A stretch of DNA of 64,000 nt, taken from positions 4,882,220-4,946,219 of the forward strand of contig NZ_CP007128.1 in the NCBI RefSeq assembly GCF_000522985.1, in the 5' to 3' direction. The first letter of the stretch is position 1; each line of letters begins with the position of its first letter. This DNA is from Gemmatirosa kalamazoonensis. GTDB taxonomy: Bacteria > Gemmatimonadota > Gemmatimonadetes > Gemmatimonadales > Gemmatimonadaceae. This document shows, in pieces, positions 39,587-51,450 of the stretch. The position numbers and the translations under genes are program-made. Below the pieces are notes generated by a model. That model had not been told where the DNA came from, did no database searches, and saw nothing but the letters and a program-made list of their open reading frames with translations.

Positions 39587-40816
39587 ATGCGAACCACGCG
39601 CCTTCTCGCCACCGCCGCGGCGCTGCTCGTCGTGGCGTGCGACTTCCACGTGACGAATCCCGGCCCCGTCCAGGACGACTTCCTCGACCTCTCCGCGGCG
39701 TACCCGGCGATCGTCAACGGAGCCGGCCGCAACCTGTCGGACGCGCTGAACTGGATCTCCTACACCGGAGCCGCCGTCGCCCGCGAGCTGAACCCCGCCG
39801 GATCGACGGGCAGCTTCGGCATCAGCGTGCAGCAGCAGAACGGGAAGCTGATGGACGACGAGGTCAACACGCACTGGGGCAACGCGCAGCAGGCACGGTG
39901 GACCGCCGAGCAGGGACTCGAGCGGCTGCGCGCCGGCCTGAAGACGGACTTCGCGAAGAGCAAGGACGCCGCGCAGCTGCTGCTGTGGGCCGCGTACTCC
40001 AACCGCCTGCTCGGCGAGAACATGTGCGACGCCGTCATCGACGGTGGGCCGAAGGAGGCGTACACGGTCTACCTCGACCGCGCCGAGGCGCAGTTCACCG
40101 AGGCGATCGCCGTCGCGACCGCGGCGTCGCAGCCGGCGATGGCCACCGCCGCCACCGCGGGACGCGCGTCGGTGCGCGCGCTGAAGGGCAACTGGTCGGG
40201 CGCGGTGGCGGACGCGGCCGGCGTGCCTAACGCCTTCGTCTACCAGATGCCGTACAACACCGTCGACGTCGACCAGTACAACCGCATCTACTGGGCGGGC
40301 GCGAACCAGCCGTATCGCGCGCACACGGTGTGGCACACGTTCTACGAGGAGTACTTCAAGGCCACGAAGGATCCGCGCGTGGCGTGGGACTCGGACCCGA
40401 AGAACCCCACCGGCGACGCCGCGGTCGGCAACCTCGGGCGCGTGCCGTGGTACTTCCAGACGAAGTTCAAGGTGCGCGAGGCGCCGATCAACCTGTCGAG
40501 CGGCTGGGAGATGCGGCTCATCGAGGCGGAAGCGAAGCTCGTCGCGAACGACGTCGCCGGCGCCGCGACGTTGATCAACGCGCACCGCGTCGCGCTCGGC
40601 CTCGCGCCGTGGCCGGCGGCGACGGCGGTCGACGCGTGGACCGCGCTGAAGCGCGAGCGCGGCATCGAGCTGTGGCTCGAGGCGCGCCGGCTCGCCGACC
40701 TGCGGCGCTGGGCCGCCGCGAACCGGCCCGGCGTCACCGACGACATGGCGGGCCGCGATCTGTGCTTCCCGATCTCGCGGAACGAGAAGGAGACGAACCC
40801 CAACCTCGCCTCCTGA
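39587..40816 (+). CDS. SusD/RagB family nutrient-binding lipoprotein
   Basis: A 409-residue outer-membrane lipoprotein, the lid of the SusC-type transporter upstream. The signal peptide ends in LLVVAC (lipidated Cys18). The mature protein has the helical TPR-like scaffold of SusD, including FLDLSAAYPAIVNGAGRNLSDAL, WTAEQGLERLRAG and, near the end, ERGIELWLEARRLADLRRW, which is the typical C-terminal SusD motif, plus a final LCFPISRNEKETNPN. It starts 17 bases after the susC stop. No adjacent glycoside hydrolase reveals the ligand. Confidence 0.92.
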   Translation: MRTTRLLATAAALLVVACDFHVTNPGPVQDDFLDLSAAYPAIVNGAGRNLSDALNWISYTGAAVARELNPAGSTGSFGISVQQQNGKLMDDEVNTHWGNAQQARWTAEQGLERLRAGLKTDFAKSKDAAQLLLWAAYSNRLLGENMCDAVIDGGPKEAYTVYLDRAEAQFTEAIAVATAASQPAMATAATAGRASVRALKGNWSGAVADAAGVPNAFVYQMPYNTVDVDQYNRIYWAGANQPYRAHTVWHTFYEEYFKATKDPRVAWDSDPKNPTGDAAVGNLGRVPWYFQTKFKVREAPINLSSGWEMRLIEAEAKLVANDVAGAATLINAHRVALGLAPWPAATAVDAWTALKRERGIELWLEARRLADLRRWAAANRPGVTDDMAGRDLCFPISRNEKETNPNLAS

Positions 40817-40906
40817 CGGCGACCGCTCGTACGGCGACGTGACGACGGCGACCTCTCGCGGTGCGAGAGGTCGCCGTCGTCACGTCACGGTGCGAGCGGT
40901 CGCCGT
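40816..40906. terminator. Long bidirectional hairpin between converging genes
   Basis: A perfect 24-bp stem (40836-40859 with 40863-40886) around a three-base loop, extended by 14-base outer arms (40816-40829 with 40893-40906). It is built from the words CGGCGAC and GTCGCCG seen also at 9750 and 14371. It begins on the SusD stop codon and ends three bases before the stop of the plug-domain gene. Confidence 0.88.
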
Positions 40907-40908
40907 GT

Positions 40909-42261
40909 TCAGCGTTTCGTCCACAGCAGCACCGTACCGCACCCACCGCCTGCGTACTCCACCGGCGCCACGATGCCGCGGTACACCTCGACGGCCATGA
41001 CGTCGGCGGCCGGCACGAGCTGGTCGATGTCGTTGGCGCCGTCCTGGATCGGCATGCCGTCCAGGTACACCGTGGGCGTGCAGCGTCCGCGGCCCCGGAT
41101 GACGTTGCCGAACTGACCCGGCAGCACCTGCATCCCGGGCACCGTGCGGAGCAGGTCCGACGGATACAGCGGGTTGCGACGCTCGATCTGGTCCGGCGTG
41201 ATGAGCGTGCCGCCGTGCATCCTCGTGCGCTCGAGCGCCTCCGTGAGTTCCCGCGTCGCGACCGACATCTTGCCGACCACGACGACGCGGTCGAGCGACT
41301 GGGCGTACTTCGGCATCGCGAACTGCACGTCCGCCACGCGCCGCGTCGAGAGCTGCGCCACGGCGCGGGTCGGTCGGCGCCCGATCGCGCGCGCCTCCAT
41401 CGTCCACGTGCCCGACGGCAGGCTGTCGAGCACGAACGCGCCCGTCTCGCTCGTCGTCGCCCCCCGCCCTTCGATGCCGAGCACGATGACCCGCGCGTGG
41501 CCGATCGGGTGACCCTTGTCGTCGCGCACCGTGCCGGTCAGTCGCGACGCGGTCGCGCGCGGAGCACCGACCGACAGATCCTGCCGCGTGACCGTGCCCG
41601 GCTTCACCTCCACCATCACGTCGCCGCTCGCCACGCCGCGTCCCTCGGCGCGCACCATCAGCTCGGCGTCGGACGGCACGCCGCACAGCACGAAGCTGCC
41701 GTCCACGCGCACGGGCAGCGGCACGCGGCGCGTCACCTGCGCGATGCGCCCGCGCCCGATCTCCAGCTCGGGCCACGCGACGAACGCGCGCACGCTGTCG
41801 ACCGGCGCGTCGCGATCGGCGTCGCGCACCATCCCGACGAGCGCACCGGTCGAGTCGCCCGTCGCCTCGCCGCACAGCACGCGATGCATCCGGCGGCCGC
41901 CGGGCAGCGACAGCACCACCGCGGTCGTGTCTCCCGCCGCGACGTCGACGGCGCGCGTCGGCATGTCGAGCGACAGCATCCCCACGACCGGATGGTCGAA
42001 GCCAAGCACCCAGCGCCCCGCGGACACCGTGTCGAAGCGGAACGCGCCGAGCGAGTCGGCGTAGACCGTGCGCACGCGCACCAGATCGCCCGCCGGCGCC
42101 GCCTGCACGAGCGCTCCGGCGAGCGGCGCGCGCGCGAGGCTGTCGTACACCACGCCGCGGAGCACCGCCCGCTGCTGGGCACCGGCGCGCGGCGCCGCGA
42201 TGACGACGACGAGCGCGCCGAGGGCGCCGAGCGCGCGGACGTGGCGAGAGTGGAGCGGCAT
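40909..42261 (-). CDS. Secreted carboxypeptidase-regulatory-like protein with barrel-less TonB plug domain
   Basis: A 450-residue protein with a signal peptide ([17 protein letters not shown]). It has a carboxypeptidase-regulatory-like domain at about 32-110 ([21 protein letters not shown]), a second at about 245-320 ([20 protein letters not shown]), a VVVVGKM linker like those before TonB plugs, and a plug-like domain at about 350-448 ([63 protein letters not shown]). The protein stops right after the plug, where a TonB receptor would have its barrel. It converges with the SusC/SusD pair. Two cysteines near the end could form a disulfide. Possible role: periplasmic or surface partner of a receptor, or a truncated receptor. 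Confidence 0.82.
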   Translation of the reverse strand: MPLHSRHVRALGALGALVVVIAAPRAGAQQRAVLRGVVYDSLARAPLAGALVQAAPAGDLVRVRTVYADSLGAFRFDTVSAGRWVLGFDHPVVGMLSLDMPTRAVDVAAGDTTAVVLSLPGGRRMHRVLCGEATGDSTGALVGMVRDADRDAPVDSVRAFVAWPELEIGRGRIAQVTRRVPLPVRVDGSFVLCGVPSDAELMVRAEGRGVASGDVMVEVKPGTVTRQDLSVGAPRATASRLTGTVRDDKGHPIGHARVIVLGIEGRGATTSETGAFVLDSLPSGTWTMEARAIGRRPTRAVAQLSTRRVADVQFAMPKYAQSLDRVVVVGKMSVATRELTEALERTRMHGGTLITPDQIERRNPLYPSDLLRTVPGMQVLPGQFGNVIRGRGRCTPTVYLDGMPIQDGANDIDQLVPAADVMAVEVYRGIVAPVEYAGGGCGTVLLWTKR

Positions 42262-42418
42262 GACGAACGCTGCCGTGGTGCAACGGACCAGGCAAGGGCT
42301 GGTTACATTGCAGACAGCCTGCGCGGCACCCGCTCACCCCGCGCAGCGGCTCCGCCAATCACGCCGCGCCCGGCCGCGGCCAGGGACCTCGGCCGGGCGC
42401 ACAGACCGAGCACACAGC

Positions 42419-45195
<2,777 letters not shown>

Positions 45196-45207
45196 TCCTC
45201 GCGACGG

Positions 45208-45346
45208 GGCTCCACGTACGACTTTGTGTAGGACTGAAGAAGGACTGAAGGAGGACTGAAGAAGGAGAACACCGACAGAATTGTTGGTCCCTCTTCAGTC
45301 CTCCTTCAGTCCTTCTTCAGTCCTTCAGAAACACGTACGTGGAGCC
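45208..45346. repeat. Palindromic repeat family A, copy 2
   Basis: A 139-bp inverted repeat with outer arms GGCTCCACGTACG and CGTACGTGGAGCC, and inner arms of GGACTGAAGAAGGA-type units. It has the same order and orientation as copy 1 (loop CCGACAGAATTGTTGG). It lies between the converging acnA and coaA genes, leaving 12 bases on each side. Confidence 0.9.
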
Positions 45347-45359
45347 GTGAGCGGCGCGC

Positions 45360-46367
45360 CTAACGCAGCTCCACCGGCGGCGTGGGATCCGTGCGCCGCA
45401 GCCGCACCTCCTCCACCGCGTGGTGCGCGTCCTTGCGCAGGATCACCGTCGCCCGCTCGCGCGTGCCCACGATGTTCTGCTGCAGGTTCACGAGGTTGAT
45501 CTCGCGCCAGATCCCGCGCGCCGTGTCGATCGCCTCCGGCTGCGACAGCTGCGAGTACCGGTGAAAGTACGACTCCGGGTCGCGGAACGCCGTGTCGCGG
45601 AACGTGAGGAAGCGGTTCACGTACCACCGCTCCAGTGCGTCCTCGTCGGCGTCGACGTAGATCGAGAAGTCGAAGAAGTCGGACACGACGACGCGCGGCC
45701 GCCCCACCCCGTCGCCGTCGCGCGTCGCCTCGGGCCCCTGCAGCACGTTGATCCCCTCGACGATGAGGATGTCCGGCCGGTGCACGGTCACCGTCTCGTC
45801 ACGCACCACGTCGTACGTGAGGTGCGAGTACACCGGCGCCTGCACCGTCTCCTGCCCCGACTTCACGTCGGCGAGGAAGCGCAGCAGCCGCCCGACGTCG
45901 TAGCTCTCCGGGAAGCCCTTCCGCCGCATCAGCCCCCGCGCCTCGAGCTCCGCGTTCGGCAGCAGGAAGCCGTCGGTCGTCACGAGCTCCACGCGCGGAT
46001 GCTCCGGCCACCGCGCGAGCAGCGCGCGCATCACGCGGGCGATCGTGCTCTTCCCCACCGCCACGCTTCCCGCCACGCCGAGGATGAACGGCGGCGACAG
46101 CGACGGCCGCATGAGGAACGTGTCGGTCACCTGCAGCAGCCGGCGCGCGGCCGTCACGTGCAGGTTCACGAGCCGCGAGAGCGGGAGGAAGATCTCCGCC
46201 ACCTCGTGCACGGGCATCGGCTCGTTCACGCCGCGCAGCTTCTCCAGCTCGTCCTCGCCGAGGAGCAGCGGCGTGTTCGCCCGCAGCGGCGCCCACTGCG
46301 CCCGCGTGAACGACATGAACGGCGGCGCGGTTGGCGCCCGGAGCGGCTCGGCGACGGGAAGTGTCAT
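45360..46367 (-). CDS. coaA: Pantothenate kinase, type I
   Basis: Phosphorylates pantothenate, the first committed step to coenzyme A. The 335-residue protein has the N-terminal [13 protein letters not shown], the P-loop [17 protein letters not shown], the [16 protein letters not shown] and [17 protein letters not shown] segments and later [12 protein letters not shown], all characteristic of prokaryotic type I CoaA. Length is close to the usual 315. The stop TAG lies in a GCCTAAC word (45358-45364). CoA made here also feeds acetyl-CoA synthetase. Confidence 0.95.
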   Translation of the reverse strand: MTLPVAEPLRAPTAPPFMSFTRAQWAPLRANTPLLLGEDELEKLRGVNEPMPVHEVAEIFLPLSRLVNLHVTAARRLLQVTDTFLMRPSLSPPFILGVAGSVAVGKSTIARVMRALLARWPEHPRVELVTTDGFLLPNAELEARGLMRRKGFPESYDVGRLLRFLADVKSGQETVQAPVYSHLTYDVVRDETVTVHRPDILIVEGINVLQGPEATRDGDGVGRPRVVVSDFFDFSIYVDADEDALERWYVNRFLTFRDTAFRDPESYFHRYSQLSQPEAIDTARGIWREINLVNLQQNIVGTRERATVILRKDAHHAVEEVRLRRTDPTPPVELR

Positions 46368-46428
46368 CCAGGCCGAATGATAGCCCCCGGAACGCCGCCC
46401 CGGCGACCCCGACCGCTGGCGGCCGGCG

Positions 46429-47019
46429 TCAGTCCGCCCAGACGGCGGACAGGTCCCGCTCCCGCGACCCGTGATCGAGCTGCTTGAGCTGGTCCGTCAG
46501 ATCGCGCTCGATGGCGTCGGCGTCCAGCGGCTGCAGCATCCGCGCGAGCTCGGGATCGTCGGCCACCTGCTGCCCGAGCCGCGGGTACAGGCCCGCCACG
46601 AGCTGCAGCACCTTCGTCACCTCCTCCTCCACCCGCAGCGTCACGGCCAGCGTCACCTCCTCGCGCACCTCGGCGATCGTCGACTCGCGGTTCTGCGTCA
46701 TCAGCACGAACACGGAGAGGAAGATCGCCTCCAGCGACACGACCATCGTGAGGAGGCCGAACGGGAACGGATCGAACGCGCGACCCGGCATGCCCACGTT
46801 CCAGCCGATCCACAGCGCGAACCACACGACGTGGAACAGCAGGAACGGCGTCGAGCCGGCGATGATCGTCAGCCGGTTGCCGATCCGCTCCACCGGCGTG
46901 AGCTCGGCGGAGAAGCGCGCCTTCACCGCGCGCACCGCGCGCGCGGTTCCGAGCCGCCGCTGTCGGCGGTCGGCGTACGGCCCGCTGGCCTGGTCGTTTC
47001 GCTCGGCGGTTGAGCTCAT
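46429..47019 (-). CDS. DUF1003 family membrane protein
   Basis: A 196-residue protein with the DUF1003 pattern: a basic start ([19 protein letters not shown]), [65 protein letters not shown] (two membrane helices with a conserved Pro-Phe turn), and a cytoplasmic helical C-terminus. Its biochemical role is not known. I prefer the ATG at 47019 to a GTG three codons upstream at 47028. A bidirectional hairpin precedes it. Confidence 0.82.
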   Translation of the reverse strand: MSSTAERNDQASGPYADRRQRRLGTARAVRAVKARFSAELTPVERIGNRLTIIAGSTPFLLFHVVWFALWIGWNVGMPGRAFDPFPFGLLTMVVSLEAIFLSVFVLMTQNRESTIAEVREEVTLAVTLRVEEEVTKVLQLVAGLYPRLGQQVADDPELARMLQPLDADAIERDLTDQLKQLDHGSRERDLSAVWAD

Positions 47020-47039
47020 TGCGAGCACGGCCGCATGCG

Positions 47040-47074
47040 AAAAGCACGCCCGCGGTGTACGCGGACGTGCTTTT
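47040..47074. terminator. Hairpin terminator with A/T ends
   Basis: Stem AAAAGCACG/CGTGCTTTT (47040-47048 with 47066-47074) plus an inner CCGCG/CGCGG stem. The A-run and T-run on either side make it a usable terminator in both directions. It lies just upstream of the DUF1003 gene and downstream of the glycine-zipper lipoprotein gene on the same strand, ending that transcript. Confidence 0.8.
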
Positions 47075-47103
47075 CAGTCATCACCTCGGTCACGCCGGCC
47101 GCG

Positions 47104-47682
47104 TCACGGGATGGCGACTCGCTGCTTGTCGACGTTGTTACCGACGATGGCGCCCGCCGCCGCGCCGACCACGGCGCCGAGCAGACCGCCCTTCAGGCGG
47201 TCCTTGCGCGCGCTCGTCGCGACACCGATCGCCGCGCCGGCGGCCGCACCGATCGCCGCGTCACGCTTCGTGTTCTTCTTCACGACCGTCTGCGGCGCGC
47301 GATAGACCACGCCGCTGCCGCTCGACGAGCCGCGGCTGCTGCTCCCCGACGAGCGCGTGCGATACACGACACGCTCGCGCACCGGCTGCGGCGCGGGGGC
47401 GGGATACGGCGCCGGCGCGTAGTACGGACCCGCGGCGTAGCCGGCCGCGACCGGCATCGGCGCGTAGCCGTTCGGGTACATTCCAGGCTGCCCGTACGGG
47501 TACTGCTGGGCGCCGAGCTCCTGCGGCGACACGAACTGCTGCTGACGGTACGCCTGGGCCTGCGAGGCGAGCGACAGGTCGTTCTGGAGCCCCGCGTCGA
47601 GCGAGTTGCTCTTGCCGCCGCAGGCGGCGACGAGCGCGATCGACGGGGCCAGGATGATCTTCGCTAACGAGCGTGGCTGCAT
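47104..47682 (-). CDS. Glycine-zipper lipoprotein
   Basis: A 192-residue lipoprotein: signal peptide MQPRSLAKIILAPSIALVAAC (lipidated Cys21), then a Gln/Tyr/Pro-rich linker (YPYGQPGMYPNGYAPMPVAAGYAAGPYYAPAPYP), a Ser/Arg stretch and a C-terminal glycine-zipper pair (DAAIGAAAGAAIGVATSARKDRLKGGLLGAVVGAAAGAIVGNNVD) like YMGG/Gly-zipper 2TM outer-membrane lipoproteins. The ATG at 47682 is chosen because GGAGGAG precedes it by five bases. Role: probably envelope integrity; not known in detail. Confidence 0.78.
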   Translation of the reverse strand: MQPRSLAKIILAPSIALVAACGGKSNSLDAGLQNDLSLASQAQAYRQQQFVSPQELGAQQYPYGQPGMYPNGYAPMPVAAGYAAGPYYAPAPYPAPAPQPVRERVVYRTRSSGSSSRGSSSGSGVVYRAPQTVVKKNTKRDAAIGAAAGAAIGVATSARKDRLKGGLLGAVVGAAAGAIVGNNVDKQRVAIP

Positions 47683-47798
47683 GGTCTCCTCCAGTCCAGA
47701 TCGCGAAAGGTCGCGAGAATGACATCGGTTCAAGGCAGGCGCCGGACCAGGGGTTGTCGGCCTCGTGGCGCCGCTAACTCTCCCGAGCGTCCGTAGCG

Positions 47799-49157
47799 GT
47801 GTCCTCTCCTGTGCCCCCGGGAGGACACGACGGCGCGCTGCTGCGTCAGATGTTCTCCTCCGCGCTCGCGGCCGTGCACCCCGGGCCGGTGACCGCCGTC
47901 ACCCTCGATGGGATCGCGCTGCCCGACCCTCCGGGCGGCGTCCACCTCCTCGCGATCGGCAAGGGCGCGCACGCGATGGCCGGCGCGGCGGTGGAGGCGC
48001 TCGCGCGGCGCGGCGCCTGCCCGGCCGGCGGGGTGATCGTGGCGGCCACCCCGGGCGCGCCGCCCCATCCCGCGCTGGAGGCCGTCGTCGGCGACCACCC
48101 GGTGCCCGGTCCGGGCTCCCGCGCCGCGGCCGACGCCGTCGTCCGGGCAGCGGCACGGGTTCGTCCCGACGACCTCGCGGTCGTGCTGCTATCCGGCGGC
48201 GCGTCGAGCCTCGTCGGCGCACCGGTGCCGGACGTCGGCCCCGACGAGCTGGCGGCGCTCACCGGCGTGCTGCTCGGCGCCGGCGGCGACATCGCGCTCG
48301 TGAACGGCGTGCGCCGCCGCGTCGCGCGATGGGGCGCGGGACGTCTCGCCGTCGCGCTCGCCCCGGCGCGCGTCGCGTGCCTCGTGCTCTCGGACGTGCC
48401 GGGCTACGACGCGGCCCTCGTCGGGTCCGGACCATGCGCGCCCGACGCGACGCCCGCGGCCGACGTGATCGCACAGCTCGAGGCCATCGGCGCATGGGCG
48501 CGCGTGCCCGACGGCGTACGCCGACGCCTCGAGCGTGCCGCGCGCGGCGAGCCGGACGTGCCGCCGGCGGACGACGATGCGTTCCGCCGCGTGCGCATCG
48601 AGCTGCTCGCCGACAACGACACCGCGGTGCGCGCCGCCGCCGACGCCGCGCGCGCCGCTGGCTTTCACACCGTCGCGCACGACGAGCGCCTCGCGGGAGA
48701 GGCGCGCGCGCTCGGCGCGGCGATCGGCGCCACGCTGCGCGCCGCGGCCGAGTCGCTGCCGTTAGGCGGACGGGTCGTGCACGTGTGGGGTGGCGAGCCC
48801 GCGGTCACGCTCGGCGACGCGGGCCCCGATGCGCGCGGCGGACGCATGCAGGAGCTGGCGCTCGCGGCGGCCGAGTCGATTCGCGGCGCGCGCGTCGTGC
48901 TCCTCGCCGCGGGCACCGACGGGCGCGACGGCCCCACCGACGCGGCCGGTGCGATCGTGGACGGCGACACGTGGGATCGGATGCTGGCGGCGGGTCGCGA
49001 TCCGGCGGCCGACCTCGCCGCACATCGCAGCCACGCGGCGCTCGACGCGGCCGGCGCGCTGCTGCGCACCGGACCCACGGGGACCAACGTGGCCGACCTC
49101 GTCATCGCATGCGTCGCGGCGCCGGAGCCGACCGTCTCGAGGAGCGACGCTCCATGA
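47799..49157 (+). CDS. Glycerate 2-kinase (MOFRL/DUF4147 family)
   Basis: A 452-residue enzyme phosphorylating glycerate at carbon 2, used in glyoxylate, serine or sugar-acid catabolism. It shows the N-terminal DUF4147 domain (HLLAIGKGAHAMAGAAVEAL, VVLLSGGASSLVGAPV, LVNGVRRRVARWGAGRLAVALAP) and the C-terminal MOFRL domain (VVHVWGGEPAVTL, GGRMQELALAAAESI, LLAAGTDGRDGPTDAAGAIVDG, TGTNVADLVI). It starts at GTG. The GTTAGGC word at 48761 encodes Leu-Gly. It stands alone; the neighbours do not suggest a pathway. Confidence 0.9.
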   Translation: MSSPVPPGGHDGALLRQMFSSALAAVHPGPVTAVTLDGIALPDPPGGVHLLAIGKGAHAMAGAAVEALARRGACPAGGVIVAATPGAPPHPALEAVVGDHPVPGPGSRAAADAVVRAAARVRPDDLAVVLLSGGASSLVGAPVPDVGPDELAALTGVLLGAGGDIALVNGVRRRVARWGAGRLAVALAPARVACLVLSDVPGYDAALVGSGPCAPDATPAADVIAQLEAIGAWARVPDGVRRRLERAARGEPDVPPADDDAFRRVRIELLADNDTAVRAAADAARAAGFHTVAHDERLAGEARALGAAIGATLRAAAESLPLGGRVVHVWGGEPAVTLGDAGPDARGGRMQELALAAAESIRGARVVLLAAGTDGRDGPTDAAGAIVDGDTWDRMLAAGRDPAADLAAHRSHAALDAAGALLRTGPTGTNVADLVIACVAAPEPTVSRSDAP

Positions 49158-49314
49158 GGTTCGGATAGCGGATCGAACGATCCGTCGATCTTCACGATCC
49201 GCGTACCAGACCTCGAGGAGGCCCGCTCCTCGCGGAGCCGAGCGCCGCGGACCGCAGTCGACGTGGTCGCCGCGGGTTCAGCTCGCCCCGCATGCGCCGC
49301 TAGATTCTCCCGCC

Positions 49315-50277
49315 ATGCGAGCTTCTCCCTTCACGATCGGCATCATCCAGGATCACGCGACGGACGACGAGGCTGCGAACGTCGCGCGCGCCGTGTCGCT
49401 CATCCGCGAGGCCGCGGCCCGTGGCGCGCAGATCGTCTGCCTCAAGGAGCTGTTCAATACGCCCTACTTCGCGAAGTCGACGAAGGTGGAGCACTTCGAC
49501 CTCGCGCAGCCGGTGCCGGGGCCGATCACCGACACGATGCAGGCGCTCGCGAAGGAGCTCGCGATCGTCATCATCGTGCCGATCTTCGTGCGGCGCGCCG
49601 CGGGGCTGTACATGAACTCCGCGGTCGTCATCGACGCCGACGGCGAGATCCTCGGCGTGTACGACAAGATGCACATCCCGCACGACCCGATGTTCGAGGA
49701 GAAGTACTACTTCACACCGGGCGACGCGCACCTCGACTACCACGGCGAGAAGGGCGGCGCCGCGAACGGCTTCAAGGTGTGGAAGACGCGCTACGCGAAC
49801 GTGGGCGTGCTCGTGTGCTGGGACCAGTGGTATCCCGAGGCGGCGCGCATCACCGCGCTGTTAGGCGCCGACGTGCTGTTCTATCCCACCGCGATCGGGT
49901 GGCACCCGGCGGAGAAGGACACGTGGGGCCAGGCGCAGGTGGAGGCGTGGCGCACGGCGCAGCGCGCGCACGCCATCGCGAACGGCGTGTACGTGGCGTC
50001 GCCGAACCGCGTCGGCTTCGAGCCCGAGCCGGGCACGAACGGGCTCGAGTTCTTCGGCCACTCGTTCATCGCCGACCCGTTCGGCCGCGTGGTGACGGAG
50101 GCGGGGACGGACGAGGCGGTGCTCGTACACACGTGCGATCCGAAGCTGCAGGAGGAGGTGCGCCGCAACTGGCCGTTCCTGCGCGACCGCCGCGTCGACG
50201 CGTACCAGCCGATCCTCAACCGCTACATCGGTGCGTCGGGACTCGGGACTCGGGACTCGGGACTCGGGACTCGCTGA
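49315..50277 (+). CDS. aguB: N-carbamoylputrescine amidase
   Basis: Hydrolyses N-carbamoylputrescine to putrescine, carbon dioxide and ammonia. The 320-residue nitrilase-fold protein has the catalytic triad Glu45 (CLKELFNTPYF), Lys118 (YDKMHIPHDPMFEEKYYFTPGD) and Cys168 (VLVCWDQWYPEAAR), and the substrate-specific GWHPAEKDTWG segment. The last 15 residues ([15 protein letters not shown]) are encoded by a (GGGACTC)n array running through the stop, so the natural end of the enzyme is about residue 305. It is followed by agmatine deiminase, the preceding enzyme of the same pathway. Confidence 0.94.
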   Translation: MRASPFTIGIIQDHATDDEAANVARAVSLIREAAARGAQIVCLKELFNTPYFAKSTKVEHFDLAQPVPGPITDTMQALAKELAIVIIVPIFVRRAAGLYMNSAVVIDADGEILGVYDKMHIPHDPMFEEKYYFTPGDAHLDYHGEKGGAANGFKVWKTRYANVGVLVCWDQWYPEAARITALLGADVLFYPTAIGWHPAEKDTWGQAQVEAWRTAQRAHAIANGVYVASPNRVGFEPEPGTNGLEFFGHSFIADPFGRVVTEAGTDEAVLVHTCDPKLQEEVRRNWPFLRDRRVDAYQPILNRYIGASGLGTRDSGLGTR

Positions 50278-50385
50278 CGCATGCGCGACGACCTCGGCTC
50301 CGGTGAGATCGGCCCCACTACTCGGGGCCTAACGAGCGCTTTCCGGCGGGACCCGAGTCCCGAGTCCCGAGTCCCGAGTCCCGAG
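50236..50385. repeat. (GGGACTC)n inverted array, locus 3, spanning aguB end and aguA leader
   Basis: About five GGGACTC units (50236-50273) overlap the aguB 3' end, including its TGA at 50275-50277. About five GAGTCCC units (50352-50385) lie just upstream of the aguA start. The loop is about 78 bases. The folded mRNA would bring the aguB stop and the aguA start together. Confidence 0.88.
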
Positions 50386-50391
50386 CTACGC

Positions 50392-51450
50392 ATGCCCGCG
50401 GAGTGGGAGCCGCACGACGCGACGTGGATCGCGTGGCCGCACCACGAGCCCGACTGGCCCGGGAAGCTCGGCCCCATTCCGTGGGTGTACGCCGAGATCG
50501 TGCGCGCGCTGCACCGCCACGAGCCGGTCGAGATCCTCTGCCACGACGACACCGTGCGCGACGCCGCGCGCGAGGCGCTCGCGGCGCACGGCGTGGTGGT
50601 GAACGAGCCCCGCCCCGGCGCGCACCGCGTGCGCCTCCACGTCGCGCCGAACGATCGCGTGTGGCTCCGCGACTCCGCGCCCACGGGGGTGCTCGGCGCC
50701 GACGGGCGAGTGACGTGGGCGAACTGGGCGTTCAACGCGTGGGCGAAGTACGACAACTACGCGCACGACGCGCTCGTCGGCCGCGCCATCGCCGACGTCA
50801 CGGGGCTGCCGCGCGTCGAGCCGCAGCGTCCCGACGGCAAGGGGCGCCTCGTGCTCGAGGGCGGCGGCATCGAGACGAACGGCCAGGGGCTGCTGCTCGT
50901 CACCGAGGAGTGGCTGCTGAGCGACGTCCAGGTGCGCAACCCGGGACTCGGCCGCGAGGACTACGAGCGCGCGTTCCGCGAGTGGTTAGGCATCCGCCAG
51001 ACGATCTGGCTCGGCGAGGGCTGCGTCGGCGACGACACGCACGGTCACATCGACGACATCGCGCGCTTCGTCGCGCCCGACACCGTCGTCCTCGCGCACG
51101 AGGAGGATCCGACCGACGAGAACCACCGCCGCTCGCTCGACAACCTGCACCGGCTGCGGCTCGCCGGCGGCACGCACGGGGCGCTCCGCATCGTCACGCT
51201 GCCCTTCCCGCGCGCGGTCGAGATGAACGGCGAACGGCTGCCGGCGAGCTACGCGAACTTCTACATCGGCAACGGCATCGTGCTCGTACCGACGTTCAAC
51301 GATCGCAACGACCGCGTGGCGCTCAACACGCTCGCCGGGCTGTTCCCGCAGCACGACGTGGTGGGCATCCACGCCGTGGACCTCGTGTGGGGCCTCGGCA
51401 CGCTGCACTGCCTGACGCAGCAGCAGCCGGCCGGACGCGGCGCGCGATGA
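50392..51450 (+). CDS. aguA: Agmatine deiminase
   Basis: Converts agmatine to N-carbamoylputrescine. The 352-residue protein belongs to the peptidyl-arginine deiminase-like family: N-terminus PAEWEPHDATWIAWPHHEPDWPG, RDSAPTG, WAFNAWAKYDNYAHD, EGGGIETNGQG, DDTHGHIDDIARFV and catalytic Cys340 in LGTLHCLTQQQPA. I place the start at ATG 50392 since homologues begin MPxEWxPHxAxW; an in-frame ATG at 50281 would translate the repeat. Together with aguB it forms putrescine, which may feed polyamine synthesis along with the SpeD-like protein at 12419. Confidence 0.95.
   Translation: MPAEWEPHDATWIAWPHHEPDWPGKLGPIPWVYAEIVRALHRHEPVEILCHDDTVRDAAREALAAHGVVVNEPRPGAHRVRLHVAPNDRVWLRDSAPTGVLGADGRVTWANWAFNAWAKYDNYAHDALVGRAIADVTGLPRVEPQRPDGKGRLVLEGGGIETNGQGLLLVTEEWLLSDVQVRNPGLGREDYERAFREWLGIRQTIWLGEGCVGDDTHGHIDDIARFVAPDTVVLAHEEDPTDENHRRSLDNLHRLRLAGGTHGALRIVTLPFPRAVEMNGERLPASYANFYIGNGIVLVPTFNDRNDRVALNTLAGLFPQHDVVGIHAVDLVWGLGTLHCLTQQQPAGRGAR

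Noticed and set aside
40861-42418. Upstream extension of the aconitase frame on the plus strand
   Set aside because: It is the antisense shadow of the plug-domain protein, which has a signal peptide and recognisable domains; the true acnA start is the ATG at 42419 with a frame change at the CG run.
50281-50391. Longer start for agmatine deiminase
   Set aside because: It would translate the GAGTCCC repeat; homologues begin at MPAEWEPH.
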